The position numbers and the translations under genes were made by a program. From positions 1 to 64,000 of the forward strand of contig DYLK01000012.1 of the NCBI GenBank assembly GCA_020722065.1: a stretch of DNA of 64,000 nt, in the 5' to 3' direction. Under the pieces are notes generated by a model that was not told the origin of the DNA, made no database searches, and saw only the letters and a program-made list of their open reading frames with translations. Of this stretch, positions 62,352-64,000 are shown in pieces. How positions within the stretch are numbered: position 1 is the first letter of the stretch; every line of letters starts with the position of its first letter. Origin of the DNA: Melioribacter roseus. Lineage in GTDB: Bacteria; Bacteroidota; Ignavibacteria; Ignavibacteriales; Melioribacteraceae.

Positions 62352-63119
62352 TTATTCTCCAGAAAATAATTTATCTATTTCGTCTTGCGATGTAATTTTA
62401 TTTTTATGTTCATCAATAATGTTATCAACATTTATTTGGCGATTTTCATCTCTATCAAAACGAGCATTTGGGTCAAAAGTTGCACCTTCAGGAGCCTCGA
62501 GTTTATGAACTTCATTATCTAAATTTGCTTCATGGATATCGTCAACAAGTGAGGCTAATTTATCGTTAACAGATTCAATTAAATGATTTACAGCTGTAAG
62601 TTGTTGTGATGTAATATCTTGCACTTGTAAAGCAAGCATAATTTGATAACCGTCGTTGTTAACTTCAGATATTTTTTCGTTCACTTTATCAATTTGTGGA
62701 TCGATATCGTCATATTCATGGAATTTTGAGAGTAATTCTTTTGCTGCAGAATTATCTGCAAGAAAATCTGCCAACTGAAGTACAATTTCAGTTTTAGCTT
62801 TACTTTTTGATGAAATATTTGAAAGTGATTTTTGAATTTCTCCGAGTGAGTTTGTTATGTTATCTACTCTATCCATAATTTCGGTTGTAGCCATTTCTGT
62901 TGCACTTGTTACATTATTAATCTGATTGAAAGCTGCTGGCATTTTGTTTGTACTTTCAGCAATTGAAGTATTGATATTTTCCAAAAGTGGAACAACATCT
63001 TTCATAAATTCAATTAAGCTCTGAAGTATTGGAACTATTTTTTCTCCAAATTTGAATATTTCTTTCAAATCTTGAAGTTTTTCAAAAATTTCTGATAAGT
63101 TATTTGGTGCCGTTTTCAT
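62352..63119 (-). CDS. cheZ: CheZ-like CheY-P phosphatase
   Basis: 255 residues, almost all helix. VQDITSQQLTAVNHLIESV carries Asp168 and Gln172 in the D-x-x-x-Q spacing of the CheZ catalytic site (QDLTGQ). The extreme C-terminus SQDEIDKLFSGE resembles the CheY-binding peptide of CheZ and also that at the N-terminus of FliM. The long N-terminal part (1-110) looks like HAMP/receptor-type coiled coil. CheZ is well known in Proteobacteria; divergent forms occur elsewhere. It lies between cheY and cheA, 2 bases from cheA. Confidence 0.75.
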   Translation of the reverse strand: MKTAPNNLSEIFEKLQDLKEIFKFGEKIVPILQSLIEFMKDVVPLLENINTSIAESTNKMPAAFNQINNVTSATEMATTEIMDRVDNITNSLGEIQKSLSNISSKSKAKTEIVLQLADFLADNSAAKELLSKFHEYDDIDPQIDKVNEKISEVNNDGYQIMLALQVQDITSQQLTAVNHLIESVNDKLASLVDDIHEANLDNEVHKLEAPEGATFDPNARFDRDENRQINVDNIIDEHKNKITSQDEIDKLFSGE

Positions 63120-63127
63120 TTTTCCTC

Positions 63128-63505
63128 CTATATACTTGAGATAATCGCATCAATTTTTTCTTTTAGAACTTGCGGTGTAAATGGTTTTACAACATAGTTA
63201 TTTACTTTTGCCTGAAGTGCTTGAACAATATCTTCTTTTACTCCGCGAGTTGTAACCATAAGAATTGGCAAAGTCTCTGTAGGTCCATTAGATCGGATAG
63301 CTTTTGTTAATTCTAAGCCTGTCATATTAGGCATATTCCAATCTGTTATAACAAAATTGATTGAACTATCTGCTTTAATTTTGTCAAAAGCGTCTTGTCC
63401 ATCTTGTGCTTCGACATAATTATCATACCCGAGAGTTTTTAACGAATTTACAACAATTCGTCTCATTGTAACAGAATCATCAACAACTAAGAATTTTATT
63501 TCCAT
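63128..63505 (-). CDS. cheY: Chemotaxis response regulator CheY (copy 1)
   Basis: 125-residue single receiver domain: Asp9/Asp10, phospho-acceptor Asp55 in VITDWNMPNMTG, the Thr of LMVTTRG and Lys in YVVKPF. DWNMPNMTG is the typical CheY wording, so this copy is the better candidate for binding the motor switch. It lies 8 bases before the cheZ-like gene. Confidence 0.95.
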   Translation of the reverse strand: MEIKFLVVDDSVTMRRIVVNSLKTLGYDNYVEAQDGQDAFDKIKADSSINFVITDWNMPNMTGLELTKAIRSNGPTETLPILMVTTRGVKEDIVQALQAKVNNYVVKPFTPQVLKEKIDAIISSI

Positions 63506-63523
63506 TTTATTCTCTTAATTTAT

Positions 63524-63889
63524 TTAACTTAAATATTTTGCTACTTCGTACTGAATTCGTTTTGGATCAAACGGTTTAACAAGATATGAATTTGCTCCGC
63601 AACTCATTCCTTTTTCAATATCTTCACTTCCTGCGAGTGATGAAAGAATAATTATTGGTGTATCAGAGTAATCTGGGTTTTCTCTGATTACTTTAATTAG
63701 CTGAAAACCATCCATATTTGGCATATTCAAGTCAGTAATGAATAAGTCAAAATTGTATAAAGGTAATTTTTCAACAGCCTCCATTCCATCAGAGGCTGTA
63801 ATTACTTCTAATCCTTGCATTTTTAGTGAAAATGAAACGAATTTTCTAATTGTCGGAGAATCGTCTGCGATTAATATAACTTTCTTCAT
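63524..63889 (-). CDS. Response regulator receiver protein, CheY-like (copy 2)
   Basis: 121-residue single receiver: Asp9/Asp10, Asp53 in FITDLNMPNMDG, Ser-Ser of IILSSLAG, and Lys in YLVKPF. It may compete with the neighbouring CheY for CheA phosphate as a phosphate sink or serve a separate output. It begins 8 bases after cheR ends, and its AAGGAG ribosome binding site lies inside the last cheR codons. Confidence 0.93.
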   Translation of the reverse strand: MKKVILIADDSPTIRKFVSFSLKMQGLEVITASDGMEAVEKLPLYNFDLFITDLNMPNMDGFQLIKVIRENPDYSDTPIIILSSLAGSEDIEKGMSCGANSYLVKPFDPKRIQYEVAKYLS

Positions 63890-63896
63890 TTATATA

Positions 63897-64000
63897 TTAC
63901 TCCTTATTATATCCAATAGTTTTAGGAAAACTTGTTAATTTGAATGCTTTTGAAATTCCGTGCAATGTTTCAGAGTAGCCAATAAATAAATAACCACCTC
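63897..64000 (-). CDS. cheR: Chemotaxis methyltransferase CheR, C-terminal end only
   Basis: The minus-strand frame runs off the window. The last 33 residues read GGYLFIGYSETLHGISKAF, the closing strand of CheR (PGGYLFLGHSESL). CheR methylates receptor glutamates with SAM and opposes CheB, which is in the same operon. The start lies beyond position 64000. Confidence 0.85.
   Translation of the reverse strand, partial: GGYLFIGYSETLHGISKAFKLTSFPKTIGYNKE

Noticed and set aside
1-64000. CRISPR array, prophage or transposon
   Set aside because: No regularly spaced direct repeats, integrase, capsid or transposase genes were seen on either strand.

Overview
The window looks like a chromosomal segment from an AT-rich, motile, Gram-negative bacterium of the Bacteroidota/Chlorobiota/Ignavibacteriota group, most likely an Ignavibacteria-type organism. 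This is inferred from three things. Secreted proteins end in type IX secretion (Por) sorting domains (NYPNPFNPSTTI and KIKVVPNPY types). There is a PorV-like outer-membrane protein and a TonB-dependent receptor with a carboxypeptidase-regulatory domain. Alongside these sits a complete-looking flagellar/chemotaxis cluster, which most Bacteroidetes lack. No phage, transposase, integrase or CRISPR array was seen.

Layout. 1-8.3 kb: a cut-off PAS-rich histidine kinase, a broken secreted-protein gene, dihydrolipoyl dehydrogenase, guanine deaminase, a tricorn-type protease and a small lipoprotein. 8.4-15 kb (minus strand): thioredoxin, an OmpA-domain protein, an RlmD-type rRNA methyltransferase, a second methyltransferase, a membrane protein, an EtfA remnant, a 1-Cys peroxiredoxin and its probable regulator PerR/Fur with a perfect 7-1-7 box. 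15-24 kb: an HDOD protein, an alpha-galactosidase-like GH36 lipoprotein, tRNA-Thr(UGU), RmlA, TrpB2 behind a trp attenuator, a class II photolyase with an interrupted N-terminus, and a DMT exporter.

24-45 kb (minus strand): a beta-glucan utilisation locus. It encodes a Na+/solute symporter, a carbohydrate-binding T9SS protein, a TonB-dependent receptor, a large T9SS surface protein, a PorV-like protein, a truncated GH9 cellulase remnant, a circularly permuted GH16 (1,3-1,4-beta-glucanase type) with malectin and sorting domains, a GH3 beta-glucosidase, a GluP-type sugar permease, a second SGLT-type symporter, a GH16 laminarinase lipoprotein and an unassigned Rossmann-fold protein. The proposed path is extracellular cleavage of mixed-linkage and 1,3-glucans, oligosaccharide import through the TonB receptor, periplasmic GH3 hydrolysis, and glucose uptake by symporter and permease.

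45-64 kb (minus strand): flagellar genes flgB-flgC-unknown-fliE-F-G-H-I-J-motE-like-fliK-flgD-TIGR02530-flgE, preceded by a sigma54-like sequence. Upstream of these lies a chemotaxis operon cheR-cheY-cheY-cheZ-like-cheA-cheB-small unknown, followed by a membrane histidine kinase.

The strongest regulatory finding is the trp leader upstream of trpB2. It has a 22-residue leader peptide with three consecutive Trp codons, followed by mutually exclusive antiterminator and terminator hairpins that can be paired base by base. The window also holds several decayed genes: a signal-peptide ORF, a LVIVD-like fragment, an EtfA C-terminus, a GH9 N-terminus and the nonsense codon in photolyase.
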